DNA of 64,000 nt from Apostichopus japonicus (taxonomy: Eukaryota; Echinodermata; Holothuroidea; Aspidochirotida; Stichopodidae), in assembly GCF_037975245.1 (NCBI RefSeq), contig NC_092573.1:6682501-6746500 (forward strand), in the 5' to 3' direction. Below, piece after piece: positions 12,897 to 26,361 of the stretch; the stretch's first letter is position 1; each line of letters opens with the position of its first letter. A program made the position numbers and the translations under genes. Under the pieces are notes generated by a model. It was not told the DNA's origin. It saw only the letters and a list, made by a program, of their open reading frames with translations, and did not search any database.

Positions 12897-14669
12897 TTAG
12901 ACAAAGGTTTCAGTCATGGATTTCCATTTAGCCTCTGATAGTTTCATTTCTAAGTCTTCATTGTAGTTCTCACCTTCTGGAACATCTAGTAATTGTTCCT
13001 TCTCCCAGATTGGAGCGGTCTCCGACCTTATAGATGGACTCTCATTCAGTAATTGTTCATCTCGTATACTTACTTCCTTCTTCCGATGTTTACCATTTTT
13101 ATCCTCATCTGAAGTCCATGTTTTCCGCTTTCGTCTCGCGGAGCACATGGTTTTGATCCATATATAACAGACGATTCCTAAGAGTAATGACAGCCATGAC
13201 CCGATTAAAACCCGCAATACATCGGGAGGTGTTTCGTGAGAGCAAATCATATCGAAATAATAATAATCTATGGCTTCGAATAAACTTGTTTTTTGGAATC
13301 GTCGGGACCCTTGACAATCTTCGTCTTGGAACATCCGAGTAACCCATTCAGGTGCGAGATCTTGTCGATTATTCGTCATATGATCGTAATATTTCAGTAA
13401 ATTGCAATCGCAGGAGATTTTATTATTTCTAATATTAAAACTATCGATGTTATCATTGAAATCATGAGTTTCCAACGCGAATGAATTAAGGAAGTTGTCA
13501 CCTAAGTCTACGGTTTTCAATCCTCTGCATCTGCTTAACGCGTTAGGTGGTACTTCCGATATTAAATTCCTCGCTACTTTTAATATTTCCAAATTCAGAA
13601 GTTTACGAACCATTGGGAATTCCGTCAGCTGATTGTTGCTCAAATAAAGTTCCCTCAGTCGCTTAAAAATCCTAAAATCTAACGGCGATGGTTCAGATAT
13701 GTAGTTCTCGTCTAGATTGAGATACTCAAGTGATTTTAATTTCTTCGTCAAGACATTGTTCACGGAAGTTAAGTTGTTCAGACTTAAATCAAGCACTTGA
13801 AGGTGAGTAGCGAACGTAAAAAAGGCTTTTGGAATATCTGTCAGGGAATTACTGGCGAAGTTCAATTCAACTAACATCGTCATATTGTGGATCAAGTCAT
13901 AGGGTAAACTATAAATTTGATTATGGTTGAGGTTTAGTCTCTCGAGGAACGCTAAACCTTTAAAGGTATCGTTAGTTAGGCATTCGATGTTGGCGTGACT
14001 TAGATCAAGTTCTGTTAAAGGGAATGGATGTCTCATCTCACCGAACCATGGAAAGATTTCAAAACACGAACTATTATTCTGCGAGAGGTTGCTACCGGAT
14101 ATCAGCAAACTGGTCAGATGATACGAAAAAGAGAACGCCCCGTAGGAGATGCCTCTTAGGCTGTTGGTCAGCAGTAACGTTTGAAGATTGGTCAGGCCAC
14201 TGAGGTCATCGGTGTCAATATAAGTTATATCATTATCACTTAAATCAAGATATTTTAGGCGTCTCAGTTGTTTGATTTCGTTCGGAATTTTCTGAAGTGA
14301 GTTGTAGCTAAGGTCGAGATATAAAAGTTTCGTTACCAGACTTAACGTTTCCCTTTCAAACGTCTGTATATCGTTGAACTTCAATGACAGCTTTCTGAGG
14401 TTTGATAGACTCTTCCATGGAATGATTAGCCGTGTGTCGTCTAGTGAATTGCCATCCAAAAGTAAAACCGTAGAAAGATGGGAGATATTCAGAGGGGCTA
14501 AGAATGATGACACGTTCCCCAGGTAAGAACAGTTTGCCAAAAGCGTGATTTCGTGGCATTGGCACATCTGTGGGCATGCGTAGTCTGACAAAGAATTCTG
14601 GAAAGACATTAAAATGAACAGCAAGGAGATGACGTCACTCCTTCTGCCATGATCATCCATAAAAGCCAT
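12897..14669 (-). CDS. Leucine-rich-repeat type I transmembrane protein, intronless, no TIR domain
   Basis: A complete 590-residue reading frame in one exon. Residues 1-10 are polar and a hydrophobic segment at about 13-25 acts as signal peptide. A cysteine cap (LRRNT) has C32, C36, C38 and C47. Roughly a dozen leucine-rich repeats follow (about 60-415), with phrases such as LLYLDLSYNSLQKIPNEI and LKYLDLSDNDITYI. An LRRCT cap spans about 420-476, starting CDCNLLKYY and ending at C476. A single membrane helix lies at about 484-508, with an RRKRK stop-transfer cluster after it. The cytoplasmic tail is about 80 residues, highly charged, with no TIR, kinase or Ig domain. The start is supported by an in-frame ATG in good context (aaaATGG) immediately before the signal peptide. 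The architecture suggests a cell-surface recognition or adhesion protein. It resembles the ectodomain of Toll or LRR-only receptors, but orthology cannot be assigned. A non-coding 5' exon upstream is possible. Confidence 0.93.
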   Translation of the reverse strand: MAFMDDHGRRSDVISLLFILMSFQNSLSDYACPQMCQCHEITLLANCSYLGNVSSFLAPLNISHLSTVLLLDGNSLDDTRLIIPWKSLSNLRKLSLKFNDIQTFERETLSLVTKLLYLDLSYNSLQKIPNEIKQLRRLKYLDLSDNDITYIDTDDLSGLTNLQTLLLTNSLRGISYGAFSFSYHLTSLLISGSNLSQNNSSCFEIFPWFGEMRHPFPLTELDLSHANIECLTNDTFKGLAFLERLNLNHNQIYSLPYDLIHNMTMLVELNFASNSLTDIPKAFFTFATHLQVLDLSLNNLTSVNNVLTKKLKSLEYLNLDENYISEPSPLDFRIFKRLRELYLSNNQLTEFPMVRKLLNLEILKVARNLISEVPPNALSRCRGLKTVDLGDNFLNSFALETHDFNDNIDSFNIRNNKISCDCNLLKYYDHMTNNRQDLAPEWVTRMFQDEDCQGSRRFQKTSLFEAIDYYYFDMICSHETPPDVLRVLIGSWLSLLLGIVCYIWIKTMCSARRKRKTWTSDEDKNGKHRKKEVSIRDEQLLNESPSIRSETAPIWEKEQLLDVPEGENYNEDLEMKLSEAKWKSMTETFV

Positions 14670-16149
<1,480 letters not shown>

Positions 16150-18126
16150 TGCAAGTGTATTGTTGTAGTGTTATTCCTGTATTGTATATACGAGAAACCC
16201 TATAAGCAGCCGTAGGTGACAATTAACAAAGTAAACAATTAATGACAAACGTAACTTGTTCCTGTCAGTTTTACTGTACCTCTCAGTATAAAACTCAACG
16301 ATCTTGCCGCCGCCGCACACACTCTTCCGTATTATATTCCAAGAGAAAAATAAGTTAGTTTCAATAAAATGATCTCGGTTTGTATGATTTAGTTTCACTG
16401 CCGAACACAGAGAATAACAATTACACAGCTGTCAAAATTCGATAAAGTTCCGCCAATACTGAATTCCCTACGATCAAAATCGATAGGTTCAAAAGAACAC
16501 AAATCCATGGTTATTTAATTTTTTGTCGACTAACACGTACCTTACTATACCTTAATGTTTCCTACAAAAGGACAAGGCCTTGCTCTATACTAATAGACAA
16601 TTTCTCCAGGATAAAATATTACAGCGTTAAACAACAAAACTACGTGCGCCTACACTGAACGGTGAAGAAGATCTGACGGATTCCGTCAAAATGAGAATGG
16701 CACTAGTAACAGAATGAATTTGAAACGTGTAAGCTGCTCTTACGCATGCGTATAAGAGACTCACAGATGTATAATGGATATTACCTCAGGTTATGCAAGA
16801 TTTAATTTATGGTTAATCCAAAAAGTGCAAAAGAATGCCAAAGGGAAAACTTAGAATAATGACTCTGTTTCTTTTTATTTCCTGTGTATGAGTTCGTTTT
16901 AGCGATTATCTTTGAATAAACAGTAACAAACAGTAAACAAAAAATGAGGATCTTTATCATTCTCGTGAACTTGCAGCAAATATAGCGTTTGTTGGGAATT
17001 TATATTTTAAAATCATATCGAAGAAAGTTCTCGAGCGTAAATATGTATATATATGATTACAGAAAGTGACAACAAGTTGTAGCAGAAATATCACTTTCGG
17101 TATTATATATATATAATATAATATATATAACGAGGGGGAAAATGATCTATTTCTTTTCTTCTATTTTCTGTTAAAGTTACTCTTGCCTTATATGTACGAC
17201 ATTTCTATCGCTCATAGGACCCGGAACTTGCTTGCTTGTACCTATAATTGACAAAAAAGGACCACTGTATATTAGAAAATATATTCGAATGTTCGGCCCC
17301 CTTGCAACTTTCGTCAGCCAATACTTGGCAGTTAATATTACAATTAAACATGGACAAGGATTACATTACATACCAAACATTGAGCTGTCTTGTACTCCAA
17401 AAAAAAACAACAACCATGAAATAAAAATATCCTTTCACGAAACCTCTGAGATCTGCCCCGACAAGATTAACCTTTCGGTACTTAATATCGATCACCATGG
17501 GCGACCGATTCCGAGTCACTATATTCTAATCAATACGGAAGCAACCACCGGCAGGTGTTCACAGCGTAACCGTTAGATATTAATTCAACGTTACATCAAG
17601 TAGAGCATGGAGTCCATGCTATAAATCATTATGCATAGCATCTGGTTTGCTGGTAACTGTTTGTACAAACAACATGTAGACGAACACCAGAGCTTTAAAA
17701 CTCATTCCGTCACTCAGATGTCGCCATCTTTACGGTCGGGGTCCCGTATGAGTTGTCCTATCTTCTGAAGTGCCCATGGCCTCTTGGCTTTCGAGTTAAC
17801 TTGACAGAGAATTTAATTACGTTGACGTGTGTGTCTTTTTTTTTCTTTTTGCCCAGAAGATAAAGTCAAGTTCACATTTCAAGAACAAGTTCTTCTCTTA
17901 CAAGAAGAGAAGGAGAAGCAAAATCACATCAAGATGAAGGTTTCCAGAAGCTATGAGGGAACTTATTGGTTGCAATAAATAGGTACACTCTGTGAAAACG
18001 TTGTATTGATTTGGCCGCAGAGCGGAGAGGTCTCCTGCATGCCAAACAAATTCACGATTTCAGGGATATTTTGTTATATAATCATAATGTGGATGTAGCC
18101 TTGAATAATGTAAGTGATAATGGTTA
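16150..18126. other. Non-coding stretch, no gene recognised
   Basis: The longest open frame (114 codons at 17232-17576, plus strand) shows no domain, signal peptide or homology that I recognise, and I do not call it a gene. A short AT-rich palindromic patch (TATATATATAATATAATATATATA) lies near 17104-17130. Confidence 0.5.
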
Positions 18127-18134
18127 GTTAAGAG

Positions 18135-18565
18135 CAGTGGCGTAGGAAGGTATTTTTGAGGGGGGAGGGGGGCTGAAGACTGATGGCTGGCCTGGGGGAG
18201 GGGTCTAAGTGGAGGGGGTGTCCCCCTCCCCTTTGGAATGTTTTTTCATTTCCAGGTGGCCTCAGATGCAATTTGGTTCAATATAGCACACTTCAACACC
18301 CACTCCAGTTTGTAAATAATTTTGCATTTTCACCTGGCCTTAGATGCAATTTGGTGCTCCAAATGAGATTTTTTTTCTGCCAAAATGTTCTGAGCATCAA
18401 GGGCAGTTAGTTCCTAAAATGACGAATGTTGTTATATCATTTATTGAGAAATGAAAAAGGGGTTTACTGACTTGCGAAGCGGGGGGGGGGGCGGAATGAT
18501 ACTTCCGCCCCCATATTTTTCACTGGGGGGCTGGCGCCCCCAGCCCCCCGGTTCCTATGCCCTTG
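18135..18565. mobile_element. Non-autonomous hAT-like DNA transposon (431 bp)
   Basis: The left end reads CAGTGGCGTAGGAAGG and the right end, read inward on the other strand, reads CAAGGGCATAGGAACC; 12 of 16 positions match as terminal inverted repeats. The element is flanked by an identical 8-bp duplication, GTTAAGAG, at 18127-18134 and 18566-18573. An 8-bp target duplication with CA-starting TIRs is the hAT signature. The interior has no transposase. It contains a diverged internal duplication around a GATGCAATTTGGT motif (near 18267 and 18343). Near the right end are two strong GC hairpins: GGGGGCGGAA paired with TTCCGCCCCC, and GGGGGGCTGG paired with CCAGCCCCCC. Confidence 0.85.
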
Positions 18566-18573
18566 GTTAAGAG

Positions 18574-19532
18574 GGTTCTGGGAATTAATTCAGGAATGGC
18601 TGGATTTTCTTCATTATAACTTATTTTTCAGTTCCATGCAACTTTCATGTATGTCTGTGAGAGAGTGTGTCTTATAATGGAGATACAAAATTCGCCTAAA
18701 TGAACTATGTTAAGTCTAGATTATTGATTGCCATTTTCAAACTACTTTTCTTGTCCCCCGAGAAGTCTCCTAAAGACCAACTCGTGGGTGTTGATATACA
18801 TTATTAAACATGATTAAGAACCCACACACATGTAATTCATCATTATTATTCTGTGATGAGATCTCCCAAAGTATATCTTAAAATCCTTTGAAATTTATCT
18901 TTTCCTATCAACCTTTCTTCGATGATAAACTGAAAGAAACGCTATAGTAGTGTCATGACAAGTGTACGGATTTGCATATGTTTACCATTTCCAGTTCGGT
19001 TCGTCCTGAATATGATGAATCAACAGGCAAAAATATTACAACGTTTATTCATAAAAAACGGACGATTTTTTTATGCAGGTTTCACACCTATAGCACAGCT
19101 TGTTCAATAACTGTCAGAACTCGTAATGACTTATACAGTGTGAGCAACAAATTGTAATGTGAGGTTCTCGCAGGTGTCAATTAAGTTCAGTTTACTCAAC
19201 AACAAAAAAACAAGAAAAATCAAACTGAAAATGCAGGTCGATGATAAAATAAAGTATATCTAGAATTTGCTAGGCTGAGAGAAAAACTATGAATGTTGAA
19301 TTAATAACAGGGGTAACGAATATATCTACACGCAGACGAAGCATGCTAATCATTGATATAATCATAGCCTAAGTTTGTTATGCATAAGTTCGTGGTGAGT
19401 CAGAATGTCTATATATGTAAACCAAACCTCCTATTTCTAACGTCACCCTCATAAGTGTTCCCACATATGGCGGACACCTTCGAGCCTATAATGTATATAG
19501 AAACATACTGCATGAGGCTTACTAAAATTTGA
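18574..19532. other. Non-coding stretch, nothing recognised
   Basis: Ordinary AT-rich sequence between the hAT-like element and the A-rich array. No open frame of note and no repeat boundary. Confidence 0.5.
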
Positions 19533-19866
19533 AACAATACAAATACAACAATACAAAACAATACAAAACAAAGCAAAGCAATACAAAACGACACAAAAGA
19601 ATACAAACAATACAATACAAAACAAAGCAATACAAAAAGACACAAAACAAGACAATACAAAACAAAGCAATACAAAACGACACAAAACGATACAAAACAA
19701 TACAAAACAATACAATACAAAACAAAGCAATACAAAACGACACAAAACGATACAAAACAATACAATACAAAACAAAGCAATACAAAACGACACAAAACGA
19801 TACAAAACAATACAATACAAAACAAAGCAATACAAAAAGACACAAAACGATACAAAAGAATACAAA
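19533..19866 (+). repeat. A-rich minisatellite built on ACAAAAC/AATACAA pentamers
   Basis: More than 330 bases made of 5-bp words (TACAA, AACAA, AGCAA, GACAC, AACGA), arranged in larger units of about 55-60 bp, with phrases such as AAACAAAGCAATACAAAACG recurring at least five times. Because 5-bp units carry few stops, the minus strand is open in all three frames (Phe/Cys/Val/Leu-rich). These are repeat artefacts, not membrane proteins. Confidence 0.9.
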
Positions 19867-20705
19867 CCTTGTATTGTAGCCTAGAGTTGTTTCTGTAACT
19901 ACAACATTAGCCAAAGTATATGAACTCGGGTGTACTATCCTGCAGCTGTTGTACGTATTATTTCAATCGAACTGTAAGAAGAATTATCTTTATTCCGAGC
20001 ACAAAATGGTACAAACTTGAGATTTCTAACGCTTTCTCTTTTAGCAATAATCACTTCAGGCCGCTGTTTTATAGTTATAAGTTTAGCCTAAGCATGTCGG
20101 GCTACTTAAGTGTTGTTATTAATATAAAACTGCGTCAGTATTTGCTATTTCATTCAATAAAACGGTTTCAAGTGTTTCGCCTTCCAGTACGGTGCTGTAC
20201 TTTTTTTTCACGCTTTCACACTTTCAAAAGAGGCTTCAATTGGAAACAGTGTAGTATAACAGACAAAAATCTCTCCCCAGAAAATAATATACGGGTAGGC
20301 TGAAGTATAGCTTTCACAGAATATAAAAAAAAATGCGGGTTAAAACAGTATGAGTGGAAACCTCGATAATAATAACAAATGGATAAACAATCCATATGCA
20401 AACGACAAACTTTGTCACGACTATTGTAAACGTTATGCAAACTTCATATAGGCGTTCGATAACTCATGTACCATCCCAATTATAACTGCAACATATGCCT
20501 GGCGATCTAAACTAAGCTGAGTTTACTTCACCAGTGACGTTATTTGAAGATCTCTTTTCTGTCGTCTATCATCAACAGTGATTCTGAGTTCTAAGTTTCA
20601 AGTCGTATACGCGCCCAAATCTCCCAAACAGAAACAGGAATCAAAATTCTTTGGGTGGAAAGAATTGCCAGGCGATTTCAGGAGTGTAAGGGGATTGATA
20701 TATAA
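19867..20705. other. Non-coding stretch, nothing recognised
   Basis: A 127-codon open frame at 19920-20303 has no recognisable domain or composition bias and is not called. No transposon or RNA gene is visible. Confidence 0.4.
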
Positions 20706-20708
20706 TAA

Positions 20709-20710
20709 TA

Positions 20711-20749
<39 letters not shown>

Positions 20750-20772
20750 CACACATATATATATATATACAC

Positions 20773-20803
<31 letters not shown>

Positions 20804-20875
20804 TATATATATATATATTATATATATGATATGGTTATATAAATATATATGTAGATATATATGTATATATATGTG

Positions 20876-20937
<62 letters not shown>
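20709..20937. repeat. (AT)n / (AC)-interrupted microsatellite
   Basis: Alternating AT interrupted by CACACA, GTGTAT and GATAT phrases, ending in about 50 bases of pure (AT)n. Confidence 0.9.
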
Positions 20938-20940
<3 letters not shown>

Positions 20941-21642
20941 TTTTGCCTGACGATGGAGTGTTGACCACTCCGAAAAAATATAGCAGTATGTCGTTGTTAA
21001 AAATATTCGATTGTTTATCTTTTATATTATCAGTATGGACCACTACTATTTTTATATGTATATATATATATTAATCGTAAGTTTCATGAAGGTTAACAAG
21101 TAAGTGTATGTGAGTTTAAGCAACAATCTTTGAAAGAAAAAGAGATATGCTTCCAAATAAAGACAAGTTTGAAATATCTCTGTGATGCTTCCAGATATTC
21201 TAAACCTGCCGGCCAAGTTGTTCTCGTCTCAGTAGGCAGAACATGAAGCATTTCAACACACATCATTGATCAGGTTTGTCAAGGTGAACATTTACGAGAT
21301 CTAACCACAGGCAAAGTGTAAGGACATGTCGATGCATATATTTGGTTGCTTATATAGGTATAGCTCACTGCCTCCAGAAGTATCCCTTTGAAGAGAAGTA
21401 TAAGAGACACTGTGATGCCAAAAGGGACTTTATTCTGGAACCTCTAAGTATGCAAACAAGTATCTATAAATATCTATATCTTAAAGCTGTAGTTTGTTGA
21501 ATTTATGAGAATTTAGCAACGGTATCACAATTAACCGTTCCGTTTTACAATACAAATGGAAAATGGATACTTTAATAACAAAGGAGGACCACTTGTGATA
21601 AATGAACTGTTTATGTTTTTTTAAATACTGGGAGGGCAAGCC

Positions 21643-21731
21643 CCCACCCCACCAACCCCCCAACCCCCCAACCCCCCAACCACCCAACCCCCCACCCCCC
21701 AACCCCCAACCTCCCAACCCCCCAACCCCCG
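21643..21731. repeat. (AACCCCCC)n minisatellite
   Basis: About ten imperfect 8-9-bp units of the AACCCCCC / CACCCAACC type. The complementary strand is GGGGGGTT, a sequence capable of G-quadruplex folding. It resembles ciliate-type telomere words but lies internally and is imperfect, so I do not call it a telomere. Confidence 0.8.
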
Positions 21732-22107
21732 CACAGGTTCAAAATAAGAGGAAAGAAAGAAGAAAACCATTTTACAATAAGTTTGTGGGACACAACATTT
21801 TATGGATTGAGCTGAGCGGCGTATAACTATATAACTATATATAGTTGAGAACAGGTTGCCAAATGCTTGTCACCAAATAGATCTAGAGTTACATTGAGGG
21901 ACACAAAATATGTTGGAATATTACAGGGCTTGTTTCAATGTACAACTGTATACAACATGCAGTTTGATAGCTTTAGTCAGCCGCAAGCTGGAGTAACATA
22001 ATCTTACAAACTAGTATGCGTTATTTATGTTAAAACTGTATACCTTATTTATTCACTTTTTTGTGAAACTGATTAATCGCAATGTTATTTATCACATTAT
22101 CATGTGG

Positions 22108-22112
<5 letters not shown>

Positions 22113-22180
<68 letters not shown>
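22113..22180. repeat. (AT)n microsatellite
   Basis: About 70 bases of pure alternating TA following GTATGTATATAT. Confidence 0.9.
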
Positions 22181-22183
<3 letters not shown>

Positions 22184-25100
22184 CTGAGTTATTTTAAAAT
22201 TGCAAAAATTAACACATGTCTACTACGATACCAGAAATATGAATATGAAATATAGCTATATATACCCACATCTGCACGCAGTAATCGCTAACAGATACCG
22301 CTGTATAGTTGTACCAGGGAGTTGTTATCCAACTTCCTGGTTGTACATAACCTCAACAAGCGATACAAAATATGTTACAATGGTATCAGTGTATTGCAAA
22401 GAGAGACATTCTGCTTTGACGTAGTAATATGAAACGATCTTATACTTATACAAAACAGGCAGAAATATAGAATCAGATAACATCTGTTGCACTGAGCATG
22501 CTTAAAGTTGGATAGAATAGTCAATGGTTAGGCTGGCTCTCAATATCCGATGTGAACTATAGCAACTGGCAGTTCTCAAGGTAGATAGAAAAAGTCAAGG
22601 TTCTCATTTGACCTCGACTATATACGTCGTGTACTTTCTAAAGGTGACAGGGAGTAAATTCTTACACAACAGAATCAATGCTGCTCTCTCTGTCGATCTC
22701 TTTCTGCTATATGAGTGTTATAATTATTATTGTTATTATGTGTGTATAATTATGTCGTGTAAGAGGTGTGTACGTTTTGAAAAGTAAAGCGTTTTACTTT
22801 CCGGAAGATAAAGAGATCCACAATTAAAGGACAAACGTGATAGCGTTAGAAATACAATGTGTATAAGGGACGGGGCATGAATCAACTGCAGTATATAAAA
22901 GCAACGAACGCACTCCATGTCATTCTTTAGCCTGGCCTTTTTGCCACCTGCCCCCCCCCCATCCCCGCCACACCTCGCCCCCTTCCTCCGTTACTTCCGT
23001 TGCATTCTCGCCTTTACTAGTTCCCACTCTATTAATTAAGATTTTGGCTCTTATACGTACGATAATGACGAAAATAAGATAACCAACAATACTTCCCCAC
23101 CAGAGAGCAAATGTTGATCCTCTTTTAAGAAAATAGTACCAACCGTTGCTCACCCCCCCCCCTCCCCAACCCCCCACTATTTTGTACCGGAAATTTTTCC
23201 GCGACGGACCCGTTCTAGAGTCCGAACGGGTTTACACGTATGGTATTCTAATTAGTATGGAGTTGACTCCGTTATTTCGTTTAGTAGTTTTGTTTATGTA
23301 CCGCAATAGTAGTTACTTTTCAGGTCTTGCCTTTGATGTTATTTTTGTTGATGTTGATGTTTTTTGCCTGTCTTTTGGTAATAAAGTAAGTAGTGTTGCA
23401 TTTCTTATTACATACTAGGTGAGATATCTGTGAACCTTGCTGCTGTTGCATCATTTCAAATTGCAGTATTTGTCGTTATTCTTTTTATTGTCGGTGCTTT
23501 ATTCACGAAGAAATAGATCGGTGTAAAATAAAAGAATTTTTTTTTTTACATATACTACTGTGGTTCTAGAAGTTCAATGACGTATATAGGAACTCCTATC
23601 TCAGAATTCAATTGTGGTCATATATTAAACTACCTCCGACTGGTATGTATACATGACCCTGTATGGATTAATGGGAACGTCATGGGGAGGGGGAAGGGTG
23701 GTCTTACATTTCCCCTGCTGTATTAACAGATCCCCGACTAAACGTTTTACCTTCGAAGTACAATGGAGGGGAGGGGAGGGGAGGGGATGGGGTGGTGCTT
23801 GGCGATTTACACCACGCACGCCGGCGGGTTTTTTAGTAGGGTGCGTTAACTTTTGCTCTTGATACAGCCAGTGTAGTAAACTGAAGTTTATTGTTCGCAG
23901 CATACATACCCTTATCTTTCCTTCTAATCTCATCTGTTTAGTGTTTCATCAGCAATGATGCTTAAAATAGCTAGGCTTTGTTTGTTGGTTTTTTGCACTG
24001 TTTTTTTTTCTTCGCACTATTTCTTTATCGAAGCATGTCACTGCAAGTTCCACCCACATTAGGTTTCATCTGATATGCATTGACGTCATCATAAATGATA
24101 TCATCTTTCATGATTTAGTTATGAAATTTGAACGCTCATTTTTTCTTTCAATTAAAAATCTGCATGAGGGAGTGATATAAATAGGTTTCTGTATGCGGAT
24201 GAAGCTGAATCATTGGCGCCATTTCATACAAAGTGATAACAATATTGAAATCTACGGTATATTACGGATACACCCTCTCCCCTCTCCATGCCCCACCCCT
24301 CCCCCGCCCACACTTGAAGACCGGTCATGCTAAATCGATAATTTGATGCATTAACTTTCCATGACCTTTGGACCCAATGAACGACTACCAAAGTTTCTTT
24401 AAATATTGTAACATGATGGCTGGGTTACTAATAAATAACTGCACATCTGGTGACATGAATAATCAACTTCATATTTAATAATTGAAGTACGATCCAAAGT
24501 AGAAATACTTAAGACAACCAAACATTTCCATGCCAGTATTTATCAGTATAGTTGATAGAATCGCTTCCTCCACTCGAATCCTGCAGTGAATATACGAGTA
24601 TTTTCACTTCAGCTAAACCCTTAATTTGTAGCTCGAAGGGAAGGTTTTTCTTGTTTTACTCAGTCTACACATACCTTATTATTGCCCCATTTTACCCTCT
24701 TTTCATTTCTTAGGAGAATATCTGCGCCAATGGCTAAGAAAAAAAAGTCAAATTGGGGGAAAATCATTAAACAACATTGCGCTACATAAAAGTTGATCGA
24801 CGATAGATACTGTCAAAGACATTCTGAAAATAAATAACGACTTTAAAGGTTTACACGAGCTGTTAACAAAATGTAAGTTTAGAAAGATTGTTTTCTGGGT
24901 GTCTATTCACACTAAGCTGCCATTGCTGTGGAGATCTCTCTTTGTATATAGATACGGCGTTTGTCTTTAAATGTATGTACCGCCGTGTTTGGAATGTTTA
25001 AGGCTTATCTTTCGATACACTATCCTTTGTTTTCTTTAAAATATATATAACTGTACCTAATTTACATAGCCACATTTTACGGAAGATGCTCTTCTAAGCG

Positions 25101-26136
25101 AATAGTGGTTGGTTATAATACGTGTAACTATTGAAAGTAAACTATAGTCTGATACTGATAATGATAAGAGTAGAGGCCCATGATACCCATAGTATTTATA
25201 CCTTCTTTAATGCCCCCCATAGCGGATTTCGTTACTAAAGAGATCTTGATTTGAGACACGACGGTGGACGTAAGCAATAAATCTAAAATCTAGACAAATC
25301 TTCCGTATTAAGCTCTTTTCTTCTTTTTTTAGCGAGGTACCGCTCTAACTGATGTGGCTTCAAACCTGCCCCTTCTGCAAACTTAATTTGCATCTCACTG
25401 TTGTCTGTCACTAAAATCACCAGAGTAATAAGTACCCAGTTGTTTACGGTTCACGCTCATCGTAGGTTTGCTTACTTTTCTTTTAGGGCTAGACTTATCC
25501 GATCAGACTGAAAAACTACCGATGTAAATAGGACAATGTATTCTGCGATAGAATTTATCTTTAATCAAAAAAAAAAGAAAAAAATACACACACACACTTT
25601 CAGGTCCATGTACATCTGTATAAACTTTTAAGTTCTATATCCTGTGCTAGTGTTTGGTTCCCACTTTCCAATTACGCAAATGTTTGCCTGGGTAGATTCT
25701 TTCCTCATCTGCCTGAGGGGTGGAAACGATTTTCGATCAACTCTCTGACGTTAACTTAGAGAAATTTAGCACACGATCTGATTCCCTTAAGCTATTTAAA
25801 TGATGTGTGAAGTGTGGGTGTTTAAAAAAAAAGAAACCAAATTGGAATTAACAGAGTTTCCTTAAAAAATAAAAGAAGAAAAAAAAAACAGTATGTTAAA
25901 TTTTGATACGTTTCCTTCATAGCTTCGAAGCATTTTACCAGTTTAAGAAATTAGTTTAGATATATCACGAAGACGAGACCTATGTATAAATGTCAATTTA
26001 CTCCTACAGGAAGACCCTCCCGTAGCAGTCTAGAGACAACCAGCGAATTAATCAAAAATAAAATGGATGCCGCTAAGAAGAGAAAAAAAGGACTGAGTTT
26101 TAATCAGAAAAAAATAACTTTCCGTGTTTCATAGGA
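22181..26136. other. Non-coding stretch with G/C-rich patches
   Basis: No gene is recognised in about 4 kb. C-runs occur at about 22951-22975 and 23151-23178. A four-fold GGGGA repeat lies at about 23766-23793 and could form a G-quadruplex. An adenine tract sits near 25568-25590. The short open frames look random. Confidence 0.5.
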
Positions 26137-26162
26137 AATACGGTATGTCTATATATACGGTA

Positions 26163-26200
<38 letters not shown>

Positions 26201-26253
26201 TATATATTTATATATACGTCTGTATATATATGTCTATATATATTTATACGGTA

Positions 26254-26291
<38 letters not shown>

Positions 26292-26309
26292 GTCTATATA
26301 TATATATAC

Positions 26310-26357
<48 letters not shown>
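26137..26357. repeat. (AT)n microsatellite with recurring ACGGTATGTC interruption
   Basis: Alternating AT interrupted at several places by TACGGTATGTCTATA, at least three times, so the array is a higher-order compound repeat and not simple (AT)n. Confidence 0.9.

Positions 26358-26361
<4 letters not shown>

Noticed and set aside
13105-13347. Alternative minus-strand frames inside the LRR gene
   Set aside because: They are shadows of the 590-codon LRR frame.
17232-17576. 114-codon plus-strand frame without obvious repeats
   Set aside because: No domain, codon bias, splice or promoter context was recognised, and a chance frame of this size is expected in 64 kb.
19409-19914. Overlapping 116-148-codon frames resembling Cys/Phe/Val membrane proteins
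   Set aside because: The A-rich pentamer array stays open in several frames on both strands; there is no unique coding sequence.
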